The position numbers were made by a program, and so were the translations under genes. Below, one piece after another: positions 1-13,600 of a stretch of 64,000 nt of DNA (its first letter is position 1; every line of letters starts with the position of its first letter). Source of the stretch: Macrotrachela quadricornifera (Eukaryota > Rotifera > Eurotatoria > Philodinida > Philodinidae); NCBI GenBank assembly GCA_022393335.1, contig JAJEKB010020718.1, positions 276,035-340,034 on the forward strand. The letters are read 5' to 3'. The notes beneath the pieces are model-generated. The model worked only from the letters and a program-made list of their open reading frames with translations. It did not search any database and was not told the origin of the DNA.

Positions 1-2261
1 TTGATTTTGGTGCAGAAAAATTCGATTGAAATCTGATAAAATCTTATGTAATCTTACTTTTTTTCAATAAGAAAGAAGAATATAAAAATAACCTTCGACA
101 AATGGATTCAAAGAATGCAATTGTGTATAGATAACCAAGGTGATTATTTTGAACATTTGATAAAATAAACAATTGTTGAACTTGTTACTGCGTTTCTTTT
201 GTGTTCCATCACCGTTGTTTTTGGTGCATGGTAAAATATGTGGACAGTTAATTGTTTGAAGAGATAAGAAAAAGAAGGTGAAAGAAAGAAGAAAAAAATA
301 AAGAAAAGAAGCAAAGAAAATACACTCTTGGTACTAAGTGGAGTTACAAAAACAACAGTGTTATCGAAATTTTATCATTATGATATCAGTTACACAATAA
401 TCAAATAGCATAGAAAAATAGAGCAAACGACGCTCTATCTGTTCATAAAAAAAGACATTTTCTTGAGCGTTTCATACGAAGGCGACACCACTTTTGGTAT
501 ACCCTAAGTATATTAAGAGAGCATCCATGACTGGATCGAGCATCGTGTCTATATACGAGGCACTCGAAAAATTTTGACTCTATGATTTGTTTTATGCATT
601 TGAAAGATCATAATGAGTAACTATCAAATACAAATTATTAGCGCATTTGGATGTACTATAGGAAAGTTAGCCCTAACGAACTTTTAAGCACCAAAATTTT
701 CTATGAAAAAAATAAGTACAATTCGTACCACAAATGTTGATTGAGGTTATTCTTTAATGAGTAAGATAATTTTTTCAACTAATATATCAAAAGATAGAGT
801 GTGAAAAGCTGAACAAAGTGAGCTATTTACACATTACTTTTCAATGGGCAGAACTCATCTTACTAGCCAAACATTGGCGATGGGGTCTCATTTTTTGCTT
901 AAAAAATTAGGTAATTTTTTCTGGTAGTTCAACTGGCATTCAGCCATTTCTAGCGAGCCCAAACTGAATTTTTGATATGTTGTACAATTTTTCTTTCTCT
1001 ACAAAATGATTATGAAACAGTTTCAAAAAAAGTTTCTGCTCGCTATAAAAAATAGTTCACATTGTCCTGAAATTTGATCATTTTTTCGTAGTTTTTCAAT
1101 AAAAACCAGACGTTTTTTTCGATTTTTATCGCCTTTACACAAATATACAGCAAAATAAATATGGTATTTGGAATCAGTGTTAAAAACTGCATCGAACCAT
1201 ATTGAATTTGAAAAAAAACAGATTTCCGGCCAAAAAGTTCACTCTAGGAGTCAATGCACGAAAGAGACTACATTTCGCAATACCCTTGCTCAATCGATGT
1301 CTCAGATTTCAATGGAATTTTGCCAATATATAGCCCTAAGTGAGATATGGAAACGCTAAAAATTTTAGCTTCTAAAACCTTTCCTTTCTTGAGATATTAA
1401 GTCTACAATAGAGGCACCCTCAGGTCAAAAATGACTGTAATTGATGTAGGTCATACACATTGTGTATTTCACCATTCATCAACAACAAAGTTTTAAAGGC
1501 TGAAATTTTGTAGATGTATACTACTATAGATGCCCTACATATTGACACACACTCAAAATCATTATAGGTCGTATTAGACAATACAATGAGATTTCATAAG
1601 TCATAGATAATCTGCCTATCTTGTGTAGAGGCTTTTATTCGCTTATGAGCGACTCATGAGCTTCCGCTTTGGAATGAAGTACTAATGTCCCATATTTATT
1701 AGTAGCAATTTTCAAAACCCTGACCTTTTGATTTTGATCCGAACAAGTATCTCATTCATTGTATATATCGCGTTTTTCATTGTCTAATATTGAATTTTAA
1801 CATAATCAATTTTTTTTTCATTTCTTATCTTATACTGAACTATGGCAATACTGTACTAGACATCATATCTTATCGATTGAATAACTAATAAGCAAAGTAA
1901 ATTAAGCTAAAGTTAGAAAAATCAATGAATATATTCCAAACATTATTTTATATCACATATAATTGATTTTTTTCCCATTGTTTTTGTTATTTCTTTTGAT
2001 AAATACATTTTCAAGGTTTCTTTTTAAGAAACATATTATTAATACTCAACAGTACTACAGTATTCGATATAAAGCCGTCTGATTATATAATATAAACTAT
2101 ATAAAATACAAGTAAAATTTTTTCTTAAGATGGTATCCATCACAGGACCAAGGAACTGAGGTGTTGGTCAAAATGTAAATTTTTAATTTGATATTCTCAT
2201 CTTGTTCAGCGTCATCAAAAATCTCTACATCCAAATTTTTAAATTTTTACATAATTTCATG
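1..2261. other. Gene-free AT-rich stretch
   Basis: No supported coding region, RNA gene or clear repeat. Short open frames, such as one around 1168-1359, show no signal peptide, domain or splice context. The sequence has many A/T homopolymer runs. Confidence 0.6.
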
Positions 2262-2300
2262 TAGGGGTGTACGACTCACGTTCACTGTGAGCCTACTCTA

Positions 2301-2460
2301 TACACCCTTGTGTCCTCAAGAGCTACATATTGGGGTACCCTTGGGTCCTTAACTGCTATACTGTAAGGGTACCCTTAGGTCCTCATCCATTATACTATAG
2401 GGATACCCTTGGATCCTCAGCTGCTATACTATAAGGGTACCCTTGGGTCCTGAACTTCTG
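2301..2460 (+). repeat. 34-bp GGTACC minisatellite, left arm
   Basis: Four to five units of about 34 bp with core GGTACCCTTGGGTCCT followed by CTATACTATA-type spacers. The GGTACC or related core recurs near 2334, 2368, 2402 and 2436. Confidence 0.8.
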
Positions 2461-4234
2461 TATCGATGCGGTATCTATAGCTCCGCAACAGGTATCATAT
2501 TGTATTGCTGGTGGATCTCTACATCCTATAGTATAGTAGTAGTCATAGTTGATCTGCAGGATAATATTCAAGAGCTTGAGAGAGAGCTATATAGAGAAAA
2601 TGAATGATGATAGTCGGTGAATTCCAGATGAAAGGATAAAGCAGGAAAAAGCTAATGTTGGGATTAGTATAGTGCCTGTGACGCAGACAAGAGAATGAAC
2701 ACTATGAGAGTGATAGTTAAGAATCAAAGTTGAATCGGTAGAAATGAAAGAAAAGGTGATAGTGGATAGATTTAGATTAGAAGAGTATGGTTGTGGAAAA
2801 GGCCGAGATAATTATGAGATATGTCAGGAGAGATGAATAAAGATGAAGGTCTGGTGGTGAAAGTGAGAGGGTTGAGTATAAATAGTACGAATCAGTAGAG
2901 AGGGTGATAGCGAACGGATTGCGGCTAGATGTTTACGTTGGTAACTTAGATTTAAGCTGAAAGTGTAAGCTAGAAGAAATGGAATAAAAGTGAAGATGAT
3001 GTGGTTGATGGTAATAGTGATACAGATGTGACCAGCAAAAAGATGGCTGTCATATCTATCGAGAACTTCTGAGTAGAATTGCTAATAATTGGCTGAATAG
3101 GTCAAAGGGTTGGGAAAGTTTGTAGTGGAAACATGAAACATTTGAAGAGGAAGTTAGAAACTGCAAGATTGTATGGATTTTTCGACATGTATTTCTCTTA
3201 TTAGAGGAGTGTGAGGAATTTGGTTTCTGGTGGTTTTCAGAAAATCGGCAACAATTTATTCTTATTCTATGTTTCGTTCCGTTCCAGGATTAAGTCATAC
3301 GAAGCTGGATAAGCCGACGCGTTACTTGATTTTAGTTCGATTAGTTTCTGAAACTAAACTGGTCTCTTAAAAATGAAAGGTGTCATAACGAAACACTTCT
3401 CCATACTATTTGATCAACCTTTGATAAGTTTCAGCGAAAGATCTGGAATTGAAAATGGTTTTAGCTCAAAGTGCGGAACCAAAACAGGTTTTATAGAGTT
3501 TCCCTTGAACCTAAAAAACGGTTCAAAAAATAATAGCCAAATCTGGAGCCATAAAAAGTTCTAGACCTACCCTTAAACGCTTTATGGTTGGCTATGACGT
3601 CTTCTTTTTAGAATACTCTACAGAATCAAATGTTATTAGCATAATTGTTGCGATAGTTGAACAGATTGGGTGCGAGCTGCTCAAACAGATCTTTCTATTA
3701 GTTGATTTAATCGTATGATTTGGATATGGAGGAGCCTCCTTTGTAATGATTAATCAAACGCAATTTATTTTATCTGTTTTTCATTATAAGAAACGCATTT
3801 TTATAAGCTTGGCTAGAAGGTTGGTTTATGTAAAGAATTTGAATATTTCATAGGTAAAATAAAACTTAGTGAAAGTGGATCTTTTGAACTTTTTAGGCTC
3901 ACCATAGGTTCAAGTGATTAGTTTGCTGTGGTTTTGAATTTCTTCTGCGGTCTTTGCCATTACTTTTGCTGCTAAAAGGTCACAGAAATCAGTTCCTTAT
4001 TGATATTCATATGCTCACCTTCATCTATCGTTCCGATAAACTCATACTGAAATGATCACTTGCTTCAAAAATATTTTAAACGTAAAGAATTGTGAATTTT
4101 TTAGTTACCTATTGGTTGAATACTTTCTAATAAAGACTGTACTATGCAAAGTTATGATACCTGATAAGTAGCGTGAGTGTTGATGTCCTATTTACACCAT
4201 TAATATATCGCGCTCTAATCTCTGTCTTGCATAG

Positions 4235-4450
4235 TAGATGAGAACCCATGGGTATCCGTACAGTATAGCAGTACAGAACTCAAGGGTACTCCCAAAGTAT
4301 CGTAGATTAGGATCCAAGGATACCCTATGTTATAGCAGTTGAGGACCTCAGCGTACTCCATAGTATAGCAAATGAGGAGCCAAAGGTATCTCGTAGTATA
4401 GCAGATGAGAACCCAAAGGTGTGTCTCTGATATAATAGAAATTGACCCTA
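4235..4450 (-). repeat. 34-bp GGTACC-type minisatellite, right arm
   Basis: Degenerate units of the same 34-bp repeat in opposite orientation, with about six recognisable CCAAGGGTAYYC-type cores and AGTATAGCAGATGAG spacers. Together with 2301-2460 it forms the inverted subterminal arrays of the element. Confidence 0.7.
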
Positions 4451-4517
4451 GACAGATCAAGGTACGTATGGCTCATGCTCATGAGCGGTCATATGAGCGT
4501 GAGCTTGTACACCACCA

Positions 4518-6585
4518 TCATCGATCCTTCAAAATATGCTCATTACATGCAGCGTGAAAAACTGGACCTAATGAATACATTTCGAAGCATCCATGGCAAT
4601 AAAAGTGACGAGGAAAGCTAATTTTATTGAAAAATCGCATGTTTTTTTTCATCTTAAAAATGAGTTATTTGATATTATTACGGATTTTCCAAGTAGTTTT
4701 TCCAACTTTGATCACAGAAAGAATGGTTCAAAAAAAATTGTCAGTATATATAGTTTTCTATAGCTCAACGAGCTATATTAAATCATGTAAAATATCAAAA
4801 GAAAATATTGTATTCTATGTTCGAATTACTTGCGTCTCGACTTTTCTATGCAGAAAAAGCATACAATTTCGTAAAATTTCTTAAATTCAACATTAAAAGG
4901 TTCTGATAACTCCTGCCATTTAGCATCAATAAATTCCATTTTTGACGCACTTTAATTTGGTATTAAGATCGGTATCTATGCTATTTAAAATCATAGTGTT
5001 ACTCGTCTGAAAAAACATGTTCACACATCCTATATACACCCAGTTAACTGGACTGATGAATAACCAGCACAAAGGAAACTGCTGATGATTCAGTAAATAA
5101 TAAACCAGTTAAATATGTTTCCAGTCAAAATAAACACCCAGTGACAATGGGTCCCAGTTAACTTAACTCGTGCACGCCTAGGCGTACCATTGAAAGTATT
5201 CTCTAGAAACTAAAAGAATTTGAGGATATGTTGGAGGGAGACCTCGCCTTAACTAAGGTCGGAAGTTACTATGCTTTGCTCTGACGCACCGCTATAAGGC
5301 AAAAATCTTCTATAACGATTTTAATATCGTCAAAAACTGTAGATTAGATATACTATTTATAATCTTCGAAGCACCTGAACACATACCAATTCGAAACCAT
5401 CTGCCGAGACCCTTAAGCAAGGTGGAAATACGTCATGGTTTTCTTTGTCTCACTGGCCCTCATCTTCAACTTCAGGATGTCGACCATTCCATATAGAATT
5501 GAATTCTGCATCGGATGAAAGTGAGGCGCTGTCTTCGAATTTTAGAGAATAAGTGGATACTTTGAGAAAAATTCTTTGTTTCTTTTTTATTTATAATATG
5601 AAAAAGAGATATTAAGGATAAAAATTAAAACACAGAATAGAAAGAATAACGAAAAAAAGAAGAATTGAAAAAATAAGTAAGTTAAGTGTTATTAATGTGA
5701 TGTCTTTTGACTTATTTGTTTTTCAAACGAATAGATTTTAATATTATCAATATAATATAGAAAGGCCTATCTATTCGATCGATGCAATCTAATAATCGAT
5801 TTGACAAAAGTTGGCATAATGTGACATGACATATTACCACTTAATAATCTAATCGCTACGAAAAATCTTGTATATTATACTCTTTTGTTTTGACCCATTC
5901 GTCAATTTAGAATACGTATTCATTTGAATATTATTCTTCTATCGTTATTTTCTTTCTCCCTAGAAAGAGATAATCACAAACACCTGATGTTTTCAATAAT
6001 TAGTAATTCTGAGTGTTTCTTTTCATTTGTTTCACTGTACTTTTAATGCATAAAAATTGAAAATAGTCAAATTCGTAATATCCCTCAAAAATAATGCACT
6101 AAAATGTCATAAAACTAATCAACAATAAACACCTTAATAAATGCCAATAATAATACATTAAAATTCATTAAAATCAAAACCAATCGATATGCTCACATAC
6201 TTCAGTAATATGTGTTAAAATATGTTAAGACGAATCAGAAATCATCAACTTCATATTGATCAAACAAGTGTCATTTAAATGAACAGCATTTCGTTTTCCT
6301 TCGGATTTGAACGAAAATGAGATTCGTTTATGCTTAATATTGTTTATTTTTTATTTTAATTTAATGAAATATATTCTTATTTCAATGTCGAATCTAGATA
6401 AAAACTTGTTGAATTCAAAGTAACATGTTATTCCATTGGAATTTTGAGCGAGATTCAAATCAGTTAATATTATCAAAGATTTTATTTTAGTTTAATTGTA
6501 TTTACTAGAGGCAACTATTCTTTTTATGCATTAAACAAACCTTTTAGGGTTTATATTCAGCTGGCCACTTTTTCGAATAGTAGGT
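4518..6585. other. Gene-free stretch
   Basis: No supported gene. At 5035-5170 the motif CAGTTAACT/CCAGTTAA recurs several times in both orientations, which may be a small decayed foldback. The rest is AT-rich single-copy-looking sequence. Confidence 0.5.
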
Positions 6586-6980
6586 AAGAGAGAGTCCGCC
6601 AGATCACTCAATCATCCGGCTGCCACTACATCTTTTATTTGAATTTTTTAGCTTGCATAATAGGGCACATCGAGAAACTATTAAATCCAAAATATTACGT
6701 TTTTCTGATGTACTTGTGAAAAATTCTGGAGTAAAATCTTTGATTTTTTGAGAATAGACCACCAACATCCAGAAAAAACAACGTTTTTAGACGTTGACAG
6801 TATTTTGAGGTTTTCTTTGTCATTTTTCGTGACACAGAGTTCGGGCAAGTTTCAAACGATGCAGCAGAATCTTCTCTACAAAATCATATATATATAAATG
6901 ATTATCAAAATGACCTTTACTAGGTTATCATCTTTTTACAAGTAGTGTGAAGTCACCGGTTGATGACCAATCTTGAACTA

Positions 6981-7553
6981 CCGGGTGGGCCAAAAGTAAG
7001 TAAACAACAAAATAATGATTGAATGTCTTCATTATGGCTGGAGCAAATGGGCTCATATTTTTACCAAGAATAGAGGCATGTTCACATTCCAAATCCATAC
7101 CGTCAAAGTTAGTGAGAATGTTTGTTAAATATAACTATTAATCTTAAGGAGAAGATTTTATTTTTCCACAGATAGGAAAAAAAAACATACATTTGACAAA
7201 AGTTCTCACTAGTCTTATCCGTATGGATTTGGAGTGTGAACATACTTCTGTTCTTGATAAAAGAAAAGTGAGCTCACTTGATCGAGGCGATAATGAAGAT
7301 ATTCAATTTTCTTTTTGATAATATGCCTTTTGCACTATCCTGCATATTGTTTATTTTCCTACTTGTGAAAAAGAAAAAGTTTCTTGTTAAGGTTAATAAT
7401 TATATTTAACAAACATTCTCACTAACTTTGACAGTATGGATTTGGAATGTGAACATGCCTCTATTCTTGGTAAAAATACGAGCCCATATGCTCCAGCCAT
7501 AATGAAGACATTCAATCATTATTTTTTTGTTTACTTACTTTTGGCCCATCCGA
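6981..7553. mobile_element. Tc1/mariner-type MITE, TA target duplication
   Basis: A 573-bp foldback. The left end CCGGGTGGGCCAAAAGTAAG matches the reverse complement of the right end, TCGGATGGGCCAAAAGTAAG, and the inverted arms run about 170 bp. It is flanked by TA (6979-6980 and 7554-7555). The uninterrupted site, GAACTAGTATTTTGGCTC, survives as its complement in the opposite arm of the host foldback near 8250, so the insertion and TA duplication can be read directly. No coding capacity. Confidence 0.85.
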
Positions 7554-8369
7554 TAGTATTTTGGCTCTAAATTTGTGAAATCATGCTGTCCCAAAAAAAT
7601 TGAAACTATATTCTGAAAGCCCATAAGTTTCTGCATCTTTTGGTATATTACTCAATAGACGAAAACACGTGCACAGGTATTTACTAAGAACCACAATAGG
7701 TGAAAAAAGGGAAAAAAAATCATAGAAAATCATGCTAAATTCATAAGATTACATTTTTATCCAGTAGTTTTCCACATAATAATTGAATACAAAAGCGAAA
7801 GAAATATCATATTCGTAAACAGCATGTAAACATGCATCGATTCAGATACATTTCACGAAAATAGCTTTCTATCATAAACTGACCTGTACCTCCTTAGTCC
7901 TTTCTCTCATAGGACTATCCCTAAGGAAGGTAGAGGTCAATTTTTGATAGAAAGCTATTTTCGTGAAATGTATCTGAATCGATGTGTGTTTTCATGCTGT
8001 TTATGAATATGATATTTCTTTCGCTTTTGTATTCAATTATTATGTGAAAAACTACTGGATAAAAATGTAATTTTATGAATTTAGCATGATTTCCTTTGAT
8101 TTTTTCACCTTTTTTCACCTACTGTCATCCTTGGTAAGCCCCTATGCGTGTGTTTTCGCCTATTGGGTTATATACCGAAAGATGCAAAAACTTATGGGCT
8201 TTCAGAATATAGTTTCAATTTTTTTTGGGACAGCATGATTTGACAAATTTAGAGCCAAAATACTAGTTCAAGATTCGTCATCAACCATTGACTCCACACT
8301 ACTTGTAAAAAGATGATAATCTAGTAAAGATCATTTTGATAACCATTTATATATATATATATATATATA

Positions 8370-8939
8370 TCCCTAGCGGAAATAAATGGTACATTCCATT
8401 TTCGATCGATAGTTGCCTAAATGATGGATATTAGAGTTCAAATTTATATCATATTTAGTACATCGAAGGACCCAACTGCACATCATATCATCAGCCTTGA
8501 ACTCTAATAACTTCGTAATAAATTAGGCAATATCCTTTGTTTGGTTTATGCTTTTGTAAAGTTGCAAGATTTCATCTAAATCTTTTCGATTTTTTCTTTG
8601 ATTATCAATTGACAGAAATGACATCTATCCTGTTATTCTATAAAAATTTGTTCAATAAAATACATGAAACTATTGCTTAAATAAAATAGAATACTATCGA
8701 TAATCAAAGAAAAAATCGAAAAGATTTGTATGAAACCTTGCATCCTCACAAAGGCATAAAATCAAATAGTGGATATTACCTAATTTATTACGAAGTTATT
8801 AGAGTTCAAGGCTGATGATATGATGTGCAGTTGGGTCCTTCGATGTACTATATATGATATAAATTTGAACTCTCATATCCATCATTTAGGCAACTATCGA
8901 TCGAAAATGGAGGTACCATTTATTTCCGCCTGGGGGATG
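8370..8939. mobile_element. Second nested MITE in an AT microsatellite
   Basis: A foldback of about 570 bp whose ends carry GCGGAAATAAATGGTAC and its complement (about 8376 and 8930). Arms of about 150 bp include GCACATCATATCATCAGCC and its complement. It lies within a (TA)n run present in the right arm of the large foldback (8347-8370, resuming at 8941). The opposite arm near 6885 has the (TA)n run without the insert, confirming a later insertion. No coding capacity. Confidence 0.8.
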
Positions 8940-9255
8940 TATATATGATTTTGTAGAGAACACTTTGGTACATTTTTTGAAACTAGCCCGAACTTCTAAG
9001 TCACGAACCATGACAAAGAAAATCCCAAAATACTGTCAACGTCTAAAAACGTTGTTTCTTTCTGGATGCTTGTGATCTATCCTCAAAAAATCAAAGATTG
9101 CACTCCAGAATTTTTCAAAAGCACATCAGAAAAACGTAATATTTTGGATTTAATAGTTTCTCGATGTGCCCTATCATTCAAGCTAAAAAATTCGGAAAAA
9201 AAAGATTGCCACGACCGGTCCCATATAAGGTTCCTTGGTCATCTGGTGGATCCTG

Positions 9256-10573
9256 TCTTAAGACTAATCATATTCACGGAGATGTGAAATGAGTGAACGG
9301 CATCGTGTATCATCATGAATACATTAGTTATCTTATTTTATAAAGATAAAAACCTTTTAGTTTTCTTGCACCCACCTGTCATGTTTTGTCATATTCATAT
9401 CCATTATTTTAATTAGTGGCAATAAAATGATTTGTGAAGAGATTCTATGATTTCTTCATTCCGCAATTCTCGACCATATGAGTCTATGTAGAAGTGATAC
9501 ACTACATTTGAAACAAAGCGTCATCTATTGAAAGCGAATGCTTTTGATCCCTTAGCACACCACAAAACGAATCAAAGTACGAACTATTTCTTTGGACTTT
9601 TTCGTTTTCATCGCATCTCATCACTTCTCTTCTTTCTTAAAATCAATAAAAGTATGTTTTGAGAAGGATGTCCTCAATCTCTTACTACAGTCGAATTATT
9701 CGCATCAAGATAAAAAGAGGTTGAAAAATTTAGGTTACAATCCTGAAACAAATATGAAACCAATAGTTTCCAACTTTATCAAAAACTATTGTCTTTTCAA
9801 TAGTTCAGTTAAATCATTTTATTAAAAAGTAATTACTTTCAACATAAACCCAACCTGAATGGTGGTCGAATCCGATACCAATCTTCAAAAAAATCAATTA
9901 CTATCAGCATTCATCTACTAATAATCACGCGCTTAGTTCAAAGTTTTTTGAAACATGTAGTAAACCAAAGTCCACTTTACTGATTTTTCTACCACAATTT
10001 GTACAACAATTATGAAACACACGACAAATGCTAAAACTTAACCTACTCGTCACTACCAACCAATATCTAAACACACATGGGTTAAACCGTATCTTTCAAT
10101 TGCATTTCATTCTCCTCAACTTCAACCTAACCCAAAATCGTCAAAATCGCAACACACAGGAATCAACCAAACCATAACTTCATTCATCTATCCGTAACGC
10201 ACAAAACCCTAGAATTTCCGCAGTTTCCAGACTGCCACTAAATCATCATTGTACAAAACAGTCAATGATTGCTCCAAATAACTCGTCAACAATAAACCCA
10301 TAACAATAGTGACTACCGCCAACAAAATGCCATTAAATACAAGAATAAAAAAACGAGTAAGTTATTCCAAGATGCTAAGATACATTCACTCCAACACATC
10401 AAAAAGTACTCTCAAAATTCACAAGTACAAAAAATGAATAAGCCTCTCAAAATATTATTCAACAATCGATCAATATATTTCATCTTGTCAAACCGTTCCA
10501 CTCTGCACTTCATAACACTTATAAACGCACAAAACCAAAAAAAGAAAAGTCCAAAAACCAATGTTGATGATAA
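9256..10573. other. Gene-free, C-rich plus strand
   Basis: No supported gene. From about 9840 to the assembly gap the plus strand is strongly C over G; for example 10081-10140 has about 18 C and 4 G by eye. An open frame at 9592-9825 lacks any recognisable feature. Confidence 0.6.
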
Positions 10574-10651
10574 AATAAATATGAAATTATTTCTTTAATT
10601 TCATGAANNNNNNNNNNAATAAATATGAAATTATTTCTTTAATTTCATGAA
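10574..10651. repeat. 10-N assembly gap flanked by an identical 34-bp repeat
   Basis: Ten Ns (10608-10617) separate two identical 34-bp copies (10574-10607 and 10618-10651). Each copy contains the hairpin ATGAAATTA, a six-base loop, then TAATTTCAT. This looks like two contigs sharing an overlap that was not merged, or mis-joined at a palindrome. Confidence 0.9.
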
Positions 10652-13600
10652 AATCAGAGGGTTTTTGATTTTATATAACTGTCATTGGTTAAATCGGTAG
10701 TATGGTGGATGTTTTTATTTTTTGGGATGTGTTCATTTTTAGTTGAGTTCTCGATATATTTGAAGAAGATTGATATTCATCCTTGGCTGGTTTTTGTTTA
10801 TTTGCGGTTTGAATTTCGTGTTTGTGCTGCACTAAAATTGGAATAGGAATATTTTGTTTATTAAAGATTTAGGCGTGGTTGTGTTGTAAAAGTGTTAGGA
10901 TTGTATTAGCGTTAGTTGACGATGGGTGGATGAAATCGCTGTTTTTTATCGAATGTTACTTTGATGGTGTTTTGATAGAATTTTTATAGTAATGGGTGCT
11001 TTTGTATTTGAAGAGGAAACTTTGTTTTTGGAAAAGTGGAAAGTATTTTTGTGAGTTTGGTTGCGAAATTTAATCTAAGTTGTGGAATGATTCGAAGGAG
11101 TTGTGAAATGTTTTGTGGATTGGAATTAGTTTAATTGATAAGGAATGACTTCTCGGATATAAGGAGAGGTTTAATTTTACGGAATAATGATGACGAGAGC
11201 TGGTGAAAGATTTCTGTTTGTTGAAAAGAAAAAATGATGTTCTTACGAATATGCTGATTAGTTTCTCATTTTAGTCGGGGGTTTATGAAAAGGTTTTTAC
11301 ATTTTCATTGAATGCGTATATATGTGCGCATGAAAGTGCTATTTTTGAATGATGGTAAAAGTTGCAACAAATTTTTTGAAATGATGGGAAGAAAATGACT
11401 TTAAATAGCCGCATATAGGATTTTCTATGTAAAATATTTGGTTTTTATCGGTATATTTTTAATTACAATGTATAACAATATTGAATTTTGGCGAAAAATG
11501 AGCTATTATGTTGAATATTTTTTCATATAGAATTACTTTATTTCATGTTTTAGAAAAATGATAGTTTAACGGATATTAATGTATTTTATCACCTTTTGAT
11601 ATGAATAGTTTTCATTTGGATACGATGAGTTTATGTTATTTGACATTCCAAGTTAACTTATTCAGTTTAATTCGCAGAATAAAGATGATGATGAAAGTTC
11701 GATAAATGATAAAAATATTTGTCAAGACTCTATTGAAACCTTGAATTTACACGTTAGATTCACAGTAAATGTTAATATTGGGTTATTGACCAGAGTTTCA
11801 TCATGTATTCTCAACAGTAGATTAATGGTAACACGATTTGTGATAACTCTTAAGAATTACATCGATTTTTGGAGCATAAATATATATGCAATATTTTTAT
11901 CAGCAAATAATTTTCGTTAAAGATTATTTGGAGTTTTTAATGGAAACTTATGAGACATTTATCCTCATTTTATCTCGAAACCTTTTCTTTTTTTTCAAAA
12001 CCAAACAATTTCTATATTTAACATTTTGAATCATTTATAGATTGATGAATATTTTAAACAAGTTTGAAAATTGAAGTAAATGTATTTTAAAAGTTTCAGA
12101 TAGTGTTAAAGATCGATAAAATATCTTAGTAAATAAGAACTTATGCGTAAAGTCTTGATTAGAAATATACGACAAATTCTAATTTTAAAAAATAATTGAA
12201 AAAAGACTAAAAAAATAATCAGATAATAACATTAGTATTTTTCAACATAATCGATTCATATTTTAATTAATACTATGAAATTTCTTTAACTGAAGAAAAA
12301 ATGTTCAACTATATTTCTGTTTTTCTCTGTAAATCTTATTGGTCTTCAACAATTGATCGATGCCATGTTCTGCTAATTAATTAATACAGAATTAAACGAA
12401 TGGTGTTGTCATATTGAAATATTTAAATTATTCTTCAGTTTTATTTTATTTTATTTCATTTTAATTTTCAATTAGTAAATATTTTTTAATAAAGAAGAGG
12501 TAGAAAATTGAACAAAAACCATTAAACTACTCATTGAATATTGATGATCTTATTTCAATTCTGTTTTTTTGAATATTCAAATTGATTTTATTTGGATTGT
12601 CCTTTATTGTTGAAAATGACAATTTCTTAAGGAAAACTTCCAATTAACTGCACAAATATATTTTTCAAAGAATGGATTTTTTTCTTTTTTAAGCAGCATT
12701 GCTACATATTCAAAATTCTGGACATTTCCTACATTTCTCACCACAGCTATATCATATCCTGCAAAGAGATGTGGATGTGAGTGCGGGGACGTACATCTCC
12801 AATGACAAATGGTTGCATCTTCCGTAGAAAGATGTTATATGTCCCACGGGATGTGCCGAAACTTTTTACGGGAGATATAGGAGATCTTCAAACTCTTGAA
12901 TATGTGATACTAATCTAAAAGACATAATTACTACTACAAAACAATACATTGTAGAACATTTTTCATGTTAAAGTTAAAAGAACTTTCGATATAACTGATG
13001 GTCCATAAAGAATTACTCTCTAAATATTTTTTAAATATCTCTTCAAGCACTGATGATTTGATTTGCACTTTTTTCAAATAATAGTCTGTAAATACACTTT
13101 AATGGAGAGGAATCGATACATTAAAGATTATTCATGATGGCTCGACATTCACTATTTTTTTTTGCATAGAGAAATAGAGAAAGAAGACGCGCTTGTACAA
13201 TTTATTTATGATTGTTGTTAAGTTAAACTTTATTTATTTTAACTCTCTCGCTAAATCTAACAAGCTTCTGTTGCATCTAATTATTCTTATCTACTTATCG
13301 TCACTTGTGAAGTCAACAAGTATTCAAGTTATCAGATTACAACACCCACCCTTCCATCCCACTTATTCGCCGCTAGATTATTTTAGATTATTGGACACTA
13401 GCCCTTTGACCTTCATTTTAATTTCTCTTTTTGATGCTGAACTTCGCTTACTTTATACGTTCAATCTTATGGTTGCTAATACTCTGCTGAAAGGGATAGA
13501 TAGTCGTTAAGGATATTAGCCATGTCAGGTAATCCCAAAGTTGCCGAAAAGGCATTCTAGTCGTGTCAAGTGACACCCAAGCAGCTGAAAAGGCCTTCTA

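Larger units (their letters stand above)
2262..4517. mobile_element. hAT-like foldback element, non-autonomous (ends tentative)
   Basis: The left end reads TAGGGGTGTACGACTCACG (2262-2280). The right end, in reverse complement from about 4517, reads TGGTGGTGTACAAGCTCACG, an imperfect terminal inverted repeat of hAT flavour. Just inside lie oppositely oriented 34-bp arrays (2301-2460 and about 4235-4450). No transposase frame is visible between them; 2570-3130 is conspicuously purine-rich on the plus strand. No exact 8-bp target duplication was found, so the ends are approximate. The family link rests on the shared array type with the better-defined element at 21084-23072. Confidence 0.5.
6590..9255. 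mobile_element. Large foldback element containing two nested insertions
   Basis: An inverted repeat centred near 7912. The left arm (about 6590-6980 plus 7554-7912) pairs with the right arm (about 7913-8369 plus 8940-9255). Diagnostic pairs are ATCGAGAAACTATTAAATCC at about 6670 against its complement at about 9160, and GAGCCAAAATACTAGTTCAA near 8250 against the interrupted copy at about 6975/7556. Each arm is broken by a different smaller foldback. No transposase is visible. It is probably a MITE or foldback element of unknown superfamily. Confidence 0.75.

Noticed and set aside
2262..4517. 8-bp target duplication for the first GGTACC element
   Set aside because: Flanks ATTTCATG and TCATCGAT do not match well enough, so the ends remain tentative.
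5221..5520. Possible coding fragment on the minus strand near 5450-5520
   Set aside because: A short open stretch of about 22 codons with immediate stops; no family recognised.
7921..8118. 65-codon minus-strand frame
   Set aside because: Contained in the arm of the large foldback and mirrored in the other arm with stops.
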